Source of the DNA: Deltaproteobacteria bacterium
GTDB lineage: Bacteria; Desulfobacterota; GWC2-55-46; JAJCZF01
Direction: 5' to 3'
DNA: 64,000 nucleotides
Assembly: GCA_029262535.1 (NCBI GenBank)
Contig: JAJCZF010000073.1
Coordinates: forward strand, 1 to 64,000
The notes under the pieces were generated by a model. It did no database searches and was not told the origin of the DNA. It saw nothing but the letters and a program-made list of their open reading frames with translations. Below, piece by piece: positions 47,590 to 57,348 of this stretch. A program made the position numbers and the translations under genes. Position 1 is the stretch's first letter, and the number at the start of each line of letters is the position of its first letter.

Positions 47590-47629
47590 TGGCTTTCGCG
47601 CGATAAAGCCGCGCTCTACCCAACCTACA
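47590..47629. repeat. GTAGGTTGGGTAGAGC repeat, copy 2 (inverted)
   Basis: Reverse complement: tgtaggttgggtagagcgcggctttatcgcgcgaaagcc. Confidence 0.65.
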
Positions 47630-47747
47630 CTCTTTAAATGGTCTTTATCTAATTTTGTAGGCTTGGTAGCGCGTAACGCAGATTTTCAGGAGAGAAAACA
47701 ATTCAAAAGGCGGAGAGGAGACTATCAGGTTTCTTGAAATTTTATCT

Positions 47748-47781
47748 GCGAAATTGGCCAACCGCACACTGTGCGGTTGGC
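47748..47781. repeat. Hairpin element, TTGGCC type, long stem
   Basis: gcgaaattgGCCAACCGCACACTGTGCGGTTGGC (12-bp perfect arms). Confidence 0.88.
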
Positions 47782-47835
47782 TTCGGGCACTGCGCGGCGC
47801 GGCGACGAAGAGGACGATTCCGCAAAACTACAACC

Positions 47836-47861
47836 GCGAAAATAAATGCACACCTGTGTGC
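47836..47861. repeat. Hairpin element abutting the stop of the 47862 gene
   Basis: cgcgaaaataaatGCACACCTGTGTGC immediately before cta (TAG stop on minus). Confidence 0.9.
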
Positions 47862-48782
47862 CTAGTAGCCCCTCATGCGGCGGAGGTTTACGAGACGTTT
47901 AAATATACGGGATTTTTCCTTGGCGCTCTTTGCCGTGCGGAAGGCCTGCTCAAGGCGCGCAAGCTCGGGATCGAAGGAGCCCTCCTGCCCTTCGGCAGGT
48001 TCGGGGGTCTTCTTTTTGGTCTCTATTATCTTTTTAAAGATACGGGATTTTTCTTTAGAGCTCTTTGCGTCGCGGAACTCCTTTTCAAGACGCGCAAGTT
48101 CAGGGTCGAAGGACTTAAAGACCTCCTTATTTACCTCCTCGTACTTGCCGCGAAGAGCGGCCTCAAGCATCGATACCTCGGCAGGGCCGAGACAGAAGGC
48201 GCTCTTGGGGTCGGCAAGTATCTGAAACTTAAGACAGCCGACAGGCGTCCTCTCCGGGCCGCGTTCTATTATGGAATAGGCGGCCTCAAGCATTAAAGGG
48301 TCCGGCCCGCGCACAGCCCTCTTTACGATAAAGCGCGTCTGCACGGCATTCATGGTGCCGATATACTGCCCGTCTCCCCAGCCGGCCCACGATGGCCTGT
48401 CCTTTGGGTCGAAACGGTGCTGCATCGAACGAAAGCTTGAGATGAAGAAACCAAGCTCGTCACCGAACTCGTAGGAGGTGTGATAGATAAAGCTATTGGC
48501 CTCCGCGTCAAAGTTATCGCCGATATTCATGACATTATCAGCGCTTATGACGTACTCGGATAGATCGATGATGACGCGGCCCGTGCTGGAACGGCCCGCG
48601 AGAAAGAACTTGGTAAGCTCGGTCTCTCCCTCATGATTGAGTTTATAGGCGTAGTGCGTGCCAAGCTCCCCGCCCCCTTCGGTCGTGTCGATGACATCGG
48701 GATCGACGGCAAAGGCCGAGCCGGATAACGTAAAAAAAAGCAGCGCGCTTATAAATAGAAAATATTTCATAGGTATGGACAA
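47862..48782 (-). CDS. Exported hypothetical protein with duplicated C-terminal charged module
   Basis: Signal peptide; two copies of SFDPELARLExxFRxAKSxKEKSRIFKxx. Confidence 0.75.
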   Translation of the reverse strand: MSIPMKYFLFISALLFFTLSGSAFAVDPDVIDTTEGGGELGTHYAYKLNHEGETELTKFFLAGRSSTGRVIIDLSEYVISADNVMNIGDNFDAEANSFIYHTSYEFGDELGFFISSFRSMQHRFDPKDRPSWAGWGDGQYIGTMNAVQTRFIVKRAVRGPDPLMLEAAYSIIERGPERTPVGCLKFQILADPKSAFCLGPAEVSMLEAALRGKYEEVNKEVFKSFDPELARLEKEFRDAKSSKEKSRIFKKIIETKKKTPEPAEGQEGSFDPELARLEQAFRTAKSAKEKSRIFKRLVNLRRMRGY

Positions 48783-48844
48783 AGCCCTTTGATAAAGTTT
48801 TTTCTATATTTTACCCCATTTCGAGAAAAAAACCAAGGCGATTG

Positions 48845-50008
48845 CTAACGCCCTTCGGTCCACTTCGAAAGCACCTTTTTTCTGTAGTTCATGAACGGGC
48901 GCTCCACAACCCGGTTGAGCATGGCAGAGACAGCCAGTACAATCAGGAAATATATAACGAACAAGACGATAAACTCGGCATGGCTCGATACCGTTACGAT
49001 ACCCTTCATAGCCTTTACGACCGGCACGACAAGGATATAATGATATAGATACATAGTATAGCTGTACCCGGCCACCGTGGAGAAGAACTTTTTTGGATAG
49101 ATAAAACGCCCGGCCCGCGCAAAGATGAGAAAAAGTATGAGCGAAGAAAAGCCCAGTCCGCCAACCGTAAATTGCCAGCATGTATTGAAGTACCCCCCAC
49201 TGTGAGCGCCATATAGAAATATGCACCCTATGCCTGCCACGGCTCCGGCCAGGAGCAGGGCGAGCACGAGCGGGCGTGCCTTGGAAGCCCCATCTTCGCC
49301 GGCCCCGAAGAACTTAAAGTATTTTATGAATAAGTAAGCGCTAAGCACTCCGAACAATAACGAATCAAAACGCGTATGAAAGGGCAGTCTTACGCCATAC
49401 ATCCAGTCTATGTCAGGTCCGTACACGAGGTGTCTTACGGCAAGCCCGGCGGCTATCAAGAACGCCACCCACAGGCCGGTCAAGCGCCACGAACGGCCCG
49501 CAAGGAAGACGAGCAAGAGAGGGGCGAGTATATAAAACTGCTCCTCCACGGCTAGCGACCAGTAAAGGTCCCGCTGAAGCACGCTCACGAAATAATTTTG
49601 CAGGTAAACGAGGTGCAGGAAAAAGTCCTTGAAGAAGACCGAAACGGAATCGGTATCGGCTATGTTGCCGTCCGAAAGGCCGGTAAAAAAGAGCAAGCCG
49701 AGCACGACGAGCGAGAAATAGTAGGCCGGAAAGATCCTAAGAAGCCGTTTGAAGTAGAACTTCTTCAGGCTGAACTCACCGGAGCGCGCCTCCTCCAATA
49801 TCTGCCCACCTATAAGAAAGCCGCTAAGCACGAAAAAGAGCCCCACGCCGTTCCAGCCCCAGGCAATGAGTTTTGTCAAGAACCCCGGAGGTGTGACGAA
49901 GCGCTCGCCGAAGTGCGCGAACATCACAATGGTGATAGCGACGGCCCTGACAAGGTCGAGCTCGGGATAATGCCTCTTGAAAAGGACCCTGTTATTTGTT
50001 TCGACCAT
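48845..50008 (-). CDS. Acyltransferase 3 family protein (OafA/YrhL-like)
   Basis: YPELDLVRAVAITIVMFAHFGERF and multi-TM; EEQFYILAPLLL. Confidence 0.92.
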   Translation of the reverse strand: MVETNNRVLFKRHYPELDLVRAVAITIVMFAHFGERFVTPPGFLTKLIAWGWNGVGLFFVLSGFLIGGQILEEARSGEFSLKKFYFKRLLRIFPAYYFSLVVLGLLFFTGLSDGNIADTDSVSVFFKDFFLHLVYLQNYFVSVLQRDLYWSLAVEEQFYILAPLLLVFLAGRSWRLTGLWVAFLIAAGLAVRHLVYGPDIDWMYGVRLPFHTRFDSLLFGVLSAYLFIKYFKFFGAGEDGASKARPLVLALLLAGAVAGIGCIFLYGAHSGGYFNTCWQFTVGGLGFSSLILFLIFARAGRFIYPKKFFSTVAGYSYTMYLYHYILVVPVVKAMKGIVTVSSHAEFIVLFVIYFLIVLAVSAMLNRVVERPFMNYRKKVLSKWTEGR

Positions 50009-50196
50009 AGTCTACGCCTTCTTTGAAATATAAAATATTACCTAACTAGCCCGAATAATGAAAGAATTTTCTCCGCCCCGTGGGACGGGCCGTTACCGCC
50101 CAACGAGTAATTACGGTTGTAATGAGCCTTTGAGTTGCTCTATAATGGCCGGAGCCGCCTTGGCTCAAGGCTAAATGAATTAGATCCGGGAGTTTC

Positions 50197-51417
50197 ATGA
50201 ATCGTCTAGCGCGTGACATAACGATAGTTTTCGGCATCACCCTGCTCCTACTCCTCTCGTTCGAGATAATTTTAAGATTCTACTCGCCCGAAAGGCGCGT
50301 GGACGAGGCCACCATCGAGGCCGGTTTCGAACACAACGACAACTACATAGTAGACCTCAAGCCGAATGTCGAAAAGGTATTTACGCGCACCGACTTAAAC
50401 GGCGGCGCGCGTATAACCTGGCGCACCAATAGCGACGGCTTTCGCGGCGAAGAGCTCAGGGCGGGAGCCCGCCCAAGGGTCATGATCTACGGTGACTCGA
50501 ACCTCCAGGCCCGCTTCACGCCCAGCCAGGAGAACTTCCCAAGGAGGCTCGAAGAGGAGCTACGCCCCCGGTTTGCCGGGATAGAGGTTATTAATGCCGG
50601 TGTCGTAGGCTTCGGCCCGGACCAAATGCTCTTAAAGTTCAAGCAAGAAGCAGACATGTACAGCCCCGACCTCGTTATCTTTCAGTTTTTTGCCGATAAC
50701 GACTTTGGAGACCCGGTACGAAACAGGCTCTTTGAACTCAACCCGGAGGGCCGCCTCGTAAGGACCCGCCACGCCGTGCGCCCTGACGAGCGGCTTGTAG
50801 AAAAGCCCCGGCGCGGCCTCAAGGACTCGCTTCGCTTGGTGAGCTGGGCCGCGGGCATAAAGTCGAGGATGAAGCTCCGGGAGGCCGTCTCCGGCGGGGC
50901 TGGCGGCTTTGCCGGGGCCATAGAGAAAGAGAATGCCATATATTCGCTAAATCTGCCAAGAGAGTACTCGAACTTCGACGATCACTACGACTTCGACGTA
51001 ACTTTCTTTCCGACCAGGAAGATGACACGTACGAAGCTTGAGCTTGCACGCGAAATACTTAAAGAAGCGCGTGACTTCGCCCGCTCCAGAGAGATAAACT
51101 TCATGGTCGTCGTTCAGCCTTCGAGCCGCGACCTATCGGAAAACTCCTACCCCAACCACACACACTTTCGCCAGTACGACTCCTACAGGCCCGAAAATCT
51201 CTCGGACTTCGCATGGAATATCCTTGAAGAGGAGGCTATCCCCGGCCTGAACCTATTCCCCGTCTTTAAGAGGAATAACCCCTCGACACTTTTTCATCTC
51301 GGAATAAACGACCACTGGAATTCCAGGGGGCAAGCGCTCGGAGCGCGCGCTGCAGGGGCCTTTATAAAAGAGAACGGCCTATTGGAAAGACCGGCCAAAC
51401 CTGGAATAAATCCTTGA
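50197..51417 (+). CDS. SGNH/GDSL-hydrolase-like membrane-anchored protein
   Basis: N-terminal TM; RVMIYGDSNLQARF; INAGVVGFGPDQ; C-terminal DHWNSRGQALGARAAG. Confidence 0.8.
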   Translation: MNRLARDITIVFGITLLLLLSFEIILRFYSPERRVDEATIEAGFEHNDNYIVDLKPNVEKVFTRTDLNGGARITWRTNSDGFRGEELRAGARPRVMIYGDSNLQARFTPSQENFPRRLEEELRPRFAGIEVINAGVVGFGPDQMLLKFKQEADMYSPDLVIFQFFADNDFGDPVRNRLFELNPEGRLVRTRHAVRPDERLVEKPRRGLKDSLRLVSWAAGIKSRMKLREAVSGGAGGFAGAIEKENAIYSLNLPREYSNFDDHYDFDVTFFPTRKMTRTKLELAREILKEARDFARSREINFMVVVQPSSRDLSENSYPNHTHFRQYDSYRPENLSDFAWNILEEEAIPGLNLFPVFKRNNPSTLFHLGINDHWNSRGQALGARAAGAFIKENGLLERPAKPGINP

Positions 51418-51436
51418 AATATGGTATATTATATTA

Positions 51437-51811
51437 ATGAAGTTTCTTTCAACGATAGTGCTCGGGCTTTCCCTCCTTCTGCTGACTGGCGCACCGTCCG
51501 AGGGCGCGCGCCGCTCAGGCGTCAAACTCGACAAGGAGACGAAGAAGTGCCTGCGCTGCCACAAGGGGGACTCTTACCACCTTCGTAGCGAAGAGCACCT
51601 CCTCGGCATGAAGTACAAAACCGCGGCAAAGAAGAATCCGACACTTCGCCCTTATAAGGAACTCGACGAGCGCCTTACCTTCAAACGCGGACGCGTGGGA
51701 TGCACAACCTGCCACACCGCCTTTATGGAAGAGAGGCACAAGGGCGTCGGGCCGATGCTTATTATGAACAATCTCGGCAGCACCCTGTGCCTCGCCTGTC
51801 ACTTAAAGTAG
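51437..51811 (+). CDS. Small multiheme c-type cytochrome
   Basis: Signal peptide and three CXXCH motifs (CLRCH, CTTCH, CLACH). Confidence 0.88.
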   Translation: MKFLSTIVLGLSLLLLTGAPSEGARRSGVKLDKETKKCLRCHKGDSYHLRSEEHLLGMKYKTAAKKNPTLRPYKELDERLTFKRGRVGCTTCHTAFMEERHKGVGPMLIMNNLGSTLCLACHLK

Positions 51812-51956
51812 ACCTGCCGCGACCGCCTGCTTTCCTAATATAAAGCCAGGAAAAAGCTTGACTATCAGCACCTATTCATATAGTATGTTTTGATTACGCT
51901 GTAATAGTTATAGCGGGTAATAATTCTTTTACGACTATTTAGGGAAACGGCAACCT

Positions 51957-53297
51957 ATGTTCGACGGTTTATCAGATAAATTCAGAGGTGTCTTTAAGAA
52001 TATTAAAGGACACGGCAAGCTAAGCGAGTCCAATATTCAGGAAGCCCTTAAAGAGGTCCGCATGGCCCTTCTTGAGGCCGATGTCAACTTTACGGTTGTA
52101 AAGAACTTCATCGCCACCCTGAAAGAGAAATCGCTCGGCACCGAGGTGCTTCAGTCCCTCACCCCCGGACAGCAATTTACCAAGATCGTTCAGGACGAGC
52201 TGACCGAACTACTCGGCGGCACGGCGAGCGAACTGGTATTTAAAGGAAAGCCCGCAGTCATCATGCTCGTCGGCCTCCAGGGATCAGGTAAGACAACGAC
52301 CACCGGTAAACTCGCAAAATACCTGAAAGCACGCGGAAGGAATCCGCTCATCGTTCCCGCCGACCTTCAAAGGCCCGCGGCCGTATTACAGCTTCAGAGG
52401 CTCGCCGAAGATATCAATGTAGACTTCTTTGATATAGAGGGCATGAAGAAGGATGTAAAGTCAATCGCCGCCGAAGCAAAACGTGTCGCGGGGATAAAGG
52501 GTTACGACACCCTGCTCGTCGATACCGCAGGTAGGCTTCATGTTGACGAAGCGCTCATGGGCGAACTCAAAGGCGTAAAAGACGTACTCTCGCCTTCCGA
52601 GGTCCTATTTGTCGCCGACGCCATGACCGGGCAGGACGCCGTCAATACGGCAAACGGTTTTAACGACTCCATCGGCATCACCGGCGTGATACTGACAAAA
52701 CTCGACAGTGACGCCCGAGGCGGCGCGGCCCTATCCATGCGCATGACCACGGGTGTGCCCATTAAGTTTGCCGGAATGGGAGAAAAGCTCGACGCCATTG
52801 AGGTCTTCCACCCCGACCGTCTGGCCGGACGCATACTCGACATGGGTGACGTAATGACCCTTATCGAAAAGGCGCAGGATGTCGTCGATGAAAAGAAGGC
52901 GAAAGAGCTCGAAAAGAAGATTAAGAAGGACCAGTTCACGCTTCAGGACTTTAAAGACCAGATAAAACAGATAAAGCGCATGGGTTCGCTAGACAGTATT
53001 CTGTCGATGGTGCCGGGTTTCAGCGCGCTTCGCAGTAAGAATAAGGACGTAAACTTCGACGAGACCGAGCTGGTAAGGATCGAGGCGATCATAGATTCCA
53101 TGACCGTTAAAGAGCGCGTTAATCCGTCCATGCTCAACGCGAAACGCCGCATCCGCATAGCAAAGGGAAGCGGTACGAAGGTTCAGGATATTAATAAACT
53201 CGTAAAGCAGTATAACGAGATGCGCAAGATGATGAAGAGATTCAAGAAGGGCGGCGCGGGCGCGTTGAAAGGCATGATGCGCTCCCGCGGCCTCTAG
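51957..53297 (+). CDS. ffh: Signal recognition particle protein Ffh
   Basis: SRP54 GTPase (GLQGSGKTTTTGKLA) and M-domain. Confidence 0.97.
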   Translation: MFDGLSDKFRGVFKNIKGHGKLSESNIQEALKEVRMALLEADVNFTVVKNFIATLKEKSLGTEVLQSLTPGQQFTKIVQDELTELLGGTASELVFKGKPAVIMLVGLQGSGKTTTTGKLAKYLKARGRNPLIVPADLQRPAAVLQLQRLAEDINVDFFDIEGMKKDVKSIAAEAKRVAGIKGYDTLLVDTAGRLHVDEALMGELKGVKDVLSPSEVLFVADAMTGQDAVNTANGFNDSIGITGVILTKLDSDARGGAALSMRMTTGVPIKFAGMGEKLDAIEVFHPDRLAGRILDMGDVMTLIEKAQDVVDEKKAKELEKKIKKDQFTLQDFKDQIKQIKRMGSLDSILSMVPGFSALRSKNKDVNFDETELVRIEAIIDSMTVKERVNPSMLNAKRRIRIAKGSGTKVQDINKLVKQYNEMRKMMKRFKKGGAGALKGMMRSRGL

Positions 53298-53420
53298 AAA
53301 TTGATCTTTTCTCCTGGGCTCTGCGTTGTCACGTAAAATATAAAACTCGACGTACTTACGTACGACTCGCTTTCTATTCTACGCTCCGCCTTGATCCAGA
53401 AGAAAATCTCTAATTTCTAG
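53294..53420. repeat. Inverted-repeat element between ffh and rpsP
   Basis: Outer arms ctagaaattgatcttttctcctgg and ccagaagaaaatctctaatttctag are imperfect reverse complements; the ffh TAG stop lies in the left end. Confidence 0.75.
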
Positions 53421-53482
53421 CCTGGTCTAAAATTAGATAAAGACAGAAACAGAAAAACAGAAAGAAAGAGGAAAACTAAAAA

Positions 53483-53749
53483 ATGGCAGTAAAGATCAGA
53501 TTATCCAGACACGGATCCAAAAAGAGGCCTTTTTACCGCATCGTGGTAGCCGACATTCAGATGCCGCGCGACGGTCGCTTTATCGAGATAGTCGGCACAT
53601 ACGATCCCCTTCAGGATCCGCCGGCCATCACGCTTAAGAACGATTCCATAGACGCATGGATCGCCAAGGGCGCGCTCCCGACCGACACGGTACGGGCTAT
53701 ACTAAAGCAGTCCAAGGACGCCGCTCCTGCCCAAGAGGCCGTGGCTTAA
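53483..53749 (+). CDS. rpsP: 30S ribosomal protein S16
   Basis: [23 protein letters not shown]. Confidence 0.98.
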   Translation: MAVKIRLSRHGSKKRPFYRIVVADIQMPRDGRFIEIVGTYDPLQDPPAITLKNDSIDAWIAKGALPTDTVRAILKQSKDAAPAQEAVA

Positions 53750-53753
53750 CTTT

Positions 53754-54308
53754 TTGGGACTCGTAGAGATAGGCCATATCACCGGCGTACACGGCCTTCG
53801 CGGAGAGCTCAGGCTGCGCCTCGAAGGTGACTACGAACCACAACCCGGCGAAGAGATTACAATAGGCGCGCGTGAGTTTACAATCGGCGCAAGCAGGCCG
53901 CATAAAGAGTTTTTACTCATTACTCTTAAAGACGCGGTATCTGACCGCACCGAGGCCGAAACCCTTAAGGGTTTGCCTGTCTCTGTGGACGAAGATCAAC
54001 TGCCTGAGCCCGAGCCTGGCGAGTATTACCAGCGCGATCTAATCGGCATGTCGGTTCTAACGACCGAAGGCCTTGCGCTTGGAGAGGTTACGGCCATCAT
54101 TGAAACAGGCGCAAACGACGTATTCGAAATAGAGGGGCCGCTTGGCGAAGTGCTCATACCCTTTATAAAGGACGTTGTTATTGAGATAAACACGGCAAAG
54201 CGCCTTATTACGGTAGACCCGTTGGACGGCCTGCTTCCAGATGAAGAAGAGCAAGAAGAAAAACTGGCCGCTATTACGAAAACTACCAAGGGGACGGATG
54301 AAGGATGA
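53754..54308 (+). CDS. rimM: Ribosome maturation factor RimM
   Basis: TTG start; [16 protein letters not shown]-terminal PRC-barrel. Confidence 0.94.
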   Translation: MGLVEIGHITGVHGLRGELRLRLEGDYEPQPGEEITIGAREFTIGASRPHKEFLLITLKDAVSDRTEAETLKGLPVSVDEDQLPEPEPGEYYQRDLIGMSVLTTEGLALGEVTAIIETGANDVFEIEGPLGEVLIPFIKDVVIEINTAKRLITVDPLDGLLPDEEEQEEKLAAITKTTKGTDEG

Positions 54309-54997
54309 GGTTTACGGTACTGACCCTCTTTCCCGACTTTTTCGATAGCCCGCTTAAGCAGTCGATAATCGGACGGGCCGCAAGCGAAGGCCTTATCGAG
54401 ATAGAGACTCTTAATATAAGAGACTTTACGACCGATAAACATAATACCGTCGACAACTCACCCTACGGGGGCGGGCCGGGTATGGTCATGAAACCCGAAC
54501 CGGTCGTCGCTGCGATAGAAGCCGTAGAGGATAAAGCCGCCAGAGAGGACGGGCGGGAGAAGGTAATACTGCTCACCCCGCAGGGCGCGCCTTTTGATCA
54601 AAAGACGGCGAGAAGTTTTTCAACCGAACTTGAGTCGGTCATTCTCGTATGCGGACGTTACGAGGGTTTTGACGAACGCATACGCGACTACGTTGACATT
54701 GAACTTTCAATCGGCGACTACGTTCTAACCGGCGGCGAATACGCGGCCCTTATCATTATCGACGCGGTCGGGCGGCTCGTAACGGGTGTAATTAAAGAAG
54801 AGTCAACAGAGGAAGAATCCTTTTCACAAGGAGACGGCCTGCTCGAATACCCGCAATACACGAGGCCGGAACTATTTAGAGGAGAGAAGGTTCCCGACGT
54901 CTTACTATCGGGACACCATAAAGAGATAGAGAAATGGCGCGCCGGGCAGAGACTAAAAAGAACTACCGCCAGGCGGCCTGAACTTTTAAAAAAATAA
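54305..54997 (+). CDS. trmD: tRNA (guanine-N1)-methyltransferase TrmD
   Basis: [40 protein letters not shown]. Confidence 0.97.
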   Translation: MRFTVLTLFPDFFDSPLKQSIIGRAASEGLIEIETLNIRDFTTDKHNTVDNSPYGGGPGMVMKPEPVVAAIEAVEDKAAREDGREKVILLTPQGAPFDQKTARSFSTELESVILVCGRYEGFDERIRDYVDIELSIGDYVLTGGEYAALIIIDAVGRLVTGVIKEESTEEESFSQGDGLLEYPQYTRPELFRGEKVPDVLLSGHHKEIEKWRAGQRLKRTTARRPELLKK

Positions 54998-55019
54998 ATC
55001 TACATTCGGAGGATTTAAG

Positions 55020-55367
55020 ATGGGAACCATAGAAAATATCGAAAAAGACTTTTTAAGGACCGACCTGCCCGACTTCAGGCCAGGCGATACGATCACGGTC
55101 AATGTGCGCATAACAGAGGGAAACAAAGAGCGCATACAGGCCTACGAAGGCGCGGTAATGAGAGTCCGCGGCCGCGGCATTCAGAAGACCTTCACCGTCA
55201 GGAAGATCTCCTACGGCGTAGGCGTTGAGAGGGTCTTCTCGCTCAACTCCCCCATTATCGAATCGATCAAAATTGTAACCAAGGGACGAGCCCGCAGGGC
55301 AAGGCTCTACTACCTGAGAGAACTCAAAGGCAAGGCGATGAGACAGACACTTCGCAAAAGAAGCTAA
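55020..55367 (+). CDS. rplS: 50S ribosomal protein L19
   Basis: [33 protein letters not shown]. Confidence 0.97.
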   Translation: MGTIENIEKDFLRTDLPDFRPGDTITVNVRITEGNKERIQAYEGAVMRVRGRGIQKTFTVRKISYGVGVERVFSLNSPIIESIKIVTKGRARRARLYYLRELKGKAMRQTLRKRS

Positions 55368-55397
55368 AAAGCTCTCTTAATAGACTTTTCAACCTTC

Positions 55398-55425
55398 GGC
55401 CTCTCCCTTTCTAATGGGAGAGGCC
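55398..55425 (+). terminator. Terminator downstream of rplS
   Basis: ggcctctccc-tttctaat-gggagaggcc, then TTAGTTT. Confidence 0.75.
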
Positions 55426-55525
55426 TTAGTTTGGCCTTAATTTAGCCATAGTTTAAAAAGACGGATATAGGTTTTATAGAGAACTTCAAAGGCGGCGAGA
55501 ATTCATTCGCCGCCTAAAATTTTCT

Positions 55526-55552
55526 GCGCGAAAGAAGAGCACACCTGTGTGC
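55526..55552. repeat. Hairpin element, GAAAGAAG type, upstream of rnhB
   Basis: gcgcgaaagaagaGCACACCTGTGTGC. Confidence 0.88.
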
Positions 55553-55570
55553 CGGTCATATGGAACACAT

Positions 55571-56248
55571 ATGGACAGTCGTGAAAGAGAAATTATCCGG
55601 GCCGGACACGCACTCGTAGCCGGCATTGACGAGGCGGGACGCGGCCCGCTTGCAGGCCCTGTCGTCTCGGCCGCCGTGGTGCTCTTTGCACCAAACTCCC
55701 CCAACTCCGCCAAATCTGTATCGTCTTCACCCTCTCCAGTTTTAGATATTTCAGGAATCAAAGACTCAAAACTACTGACCGCCGCGCGGCGCGAAGAACT
55801 TGCCTCCTATATATTTCAAAATGCCGTTGGCGTCGGCCTCGGTATCGCATGGCCCGAAGAGATAGACGAAATAAATATCTTGCAGGCGACGCTTCGCTCA
55901 ATGGAGCGTGCGGCATCTTCCATTAAAGACTCTACGGGCAAAAAACTTTCTCCAAACTACTTGATGATCGACGGCAGAAATACCATTAAACTGCCTATCC
56001 CTATGGAGGCCATTATTAAAGGCGACCAGAGCTCCGCCTCCATCGCCGCCGCGTCGATAATCGCTAAGACGACGCGAGACCGCATCATGGCCTCGTACCA
56101 CTCGCTCTACCCCCATTACGGTTTCATAAAGAATCAAGGTTACGGCACCCGCGTCCACATGGAAGCCCTCCGTACGGAAGGTCCCAGCCCCATACATAGA
56201 AGAAGCTTTCGCTGGCCCGGTAATAGAGGTAAGAATGCTAAGAGGTAA
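55571..56248 (+). CDS. rnhB: Ribonuclease HII
   Basis: VAGIDEAGRGPLAGPVVSAAV; start trimmed from 55547 because the upstream codons fall on the hairpin element. Confidence 0.95.
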   Translation: MDSREREIIRAGHALVAGIDEAGRGPLAGPVVSAAVVLFAPNSPNSAKSVSSSPSPVLDISGIKDSKLLTAARREELASYIFQNAVGVGLGIAWPEEIDEINILQATLRSMERAASSIKDSTGKKLSPNYLMIDGRNTIKLPIPMEAIIKGDQSSASIAAASIIAKTTRDRIMASYHSLYPHYGFIKNQGYGTRVHMEALRTEGPSPIHRRSFRWPGNRGKNAKR

Positions 56249-56612
56249 AAAGAAACTAACAACCGTGGCCCTTGGAAAAGAAGGAGAGGACGCCGCCGCC
56301 AAATATCTCCGGAAGAACGGATATAAGATAGTCGAGCGCAACTTCCGCACGCGTTACGCAGAGATAGATATTATCGCCACAGAGGGCAAGACCCTTGTAT
56401 TTATTGAGGTAAAGACGCGCTCCGGCTCCGGCTTCGGCACGCCTGCCGAAGCCGTGGGAATCAGGAAGCAGGAAAAGATAATACAGGCGGCAATGGAGTA
56501 CCTCTCAAAACTCAAAAAAGAACCTCTCGTAAGGTTCGATGTAATAGGCGTTTTACATCACAACGGTTCATTCTCAGTCGATATCATAAAGAACGCCTTT
56601 GGCGTTTCTTGA
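56235..56612 (+). CDS. UPF0102/YraN family endonuclease-like protein
   Basis: GKEGEDAAAKYLRKNGYKIVERNFRTRYAEIDIIATEGKTLVFIEVKTR. Confidence 0.93.
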   Translation: MLRGKKKLTTVALGKEGEDAAAKYLRKNGYKIVERNFRTRYAEIDIIATEGKTLVFIEVKTRSGSGFGTPAEAVGIRKQEKIIQAAMEYLSKLKKEPLVRFDVIGVLHHNGSFSVDIIKNAFGVS

Positions 56613-56676
56613 AGATTGATCTGTTTCAATACAAATTTCTCTTTTATTTCCCGTCATTTACCTATAAAATATTCTG

Positions 56677-57348
56677 ATGTCTTCTATCTCTCAAAATAAG
56701 AATATTAAGAATGGCAATAGCAGGCAACTTGTGCCGCTCGTGCTCTTTCTCTTTTTCATTTCCGGCTTCTCGGCCCTGCTCTATCAAGTCGCTTGGCAGA
56801 GGATTTTGGCGGTATTTACCGGCGTTGATATATATTCGGTTACGATCATCGTCGCGGCCTTTATGGGCGGCATCGGTTTCGGCTCTCTGCTATCGGGCTA
56901 CCTCGCCGACCGGACAACACGCAGAAGGCGTCTGCTCTTATTCGCCCTTTCGGAACTGGTCATCGGCGCCTTCGCCGCCATCAGCAAATGGCTATATTAC
57001 GACTTTCTCTACATGAAGCATTTCTTGCTCGCTATGGACCCGGCGACCATGACGCTCGTCTTATTTCTTAGCCTGCTTATCCCGACTTTTTTCATGGGCA
57101 TGACGCTGCCTCTCCTTTCACGGGCGTTATCCGATTCGGTCGACGGCGCTGCGCGCATGATAGGCGCGTTATACGGAATAAATACGCTCGGTTCGGCAGT
57201 TGGAGCATTTATTACGGGCTGGGTATTATTTCGCCTGATGGGTTTTGAAAATAGCCTCTACGTCGGCGCGGCACTTAACTTTCTCTGCGCAGCCGGGGCC
57301 TTATACGCGGTGAAACTCACAAGCTATAGTTCAGAGGACGTTCAATGA
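56677..57348 (+). CDS. Membrane protein resembling the N-terminal TM module of spermidine-synthase fusions
   Basis: SGFSALLYQVAWQRILAVFTGVDIYSVTIIVAAFMGGIGFGSLLSGYLAD. Confidence 0.75.
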   Translation: MSSISQNKNIKNGNSRQLVPLVLFLFFISGFSALLYQVAWQRILAVFTGVDIYSVTIIVAAFMGGIGFGSLLSGYLADRTTRRRRLLLFALSELVIGAFAAISKWLYYDFLYMKHFLLAMDPATMTLVLFLSLLIPTFFMGMTLPLLSRALSDSVDGAARMIGALYGINTLGSAVGAFITGWVLFRLMGFENSLYVGAALNFLCAAGALYAVKLTSYSSEDVQ

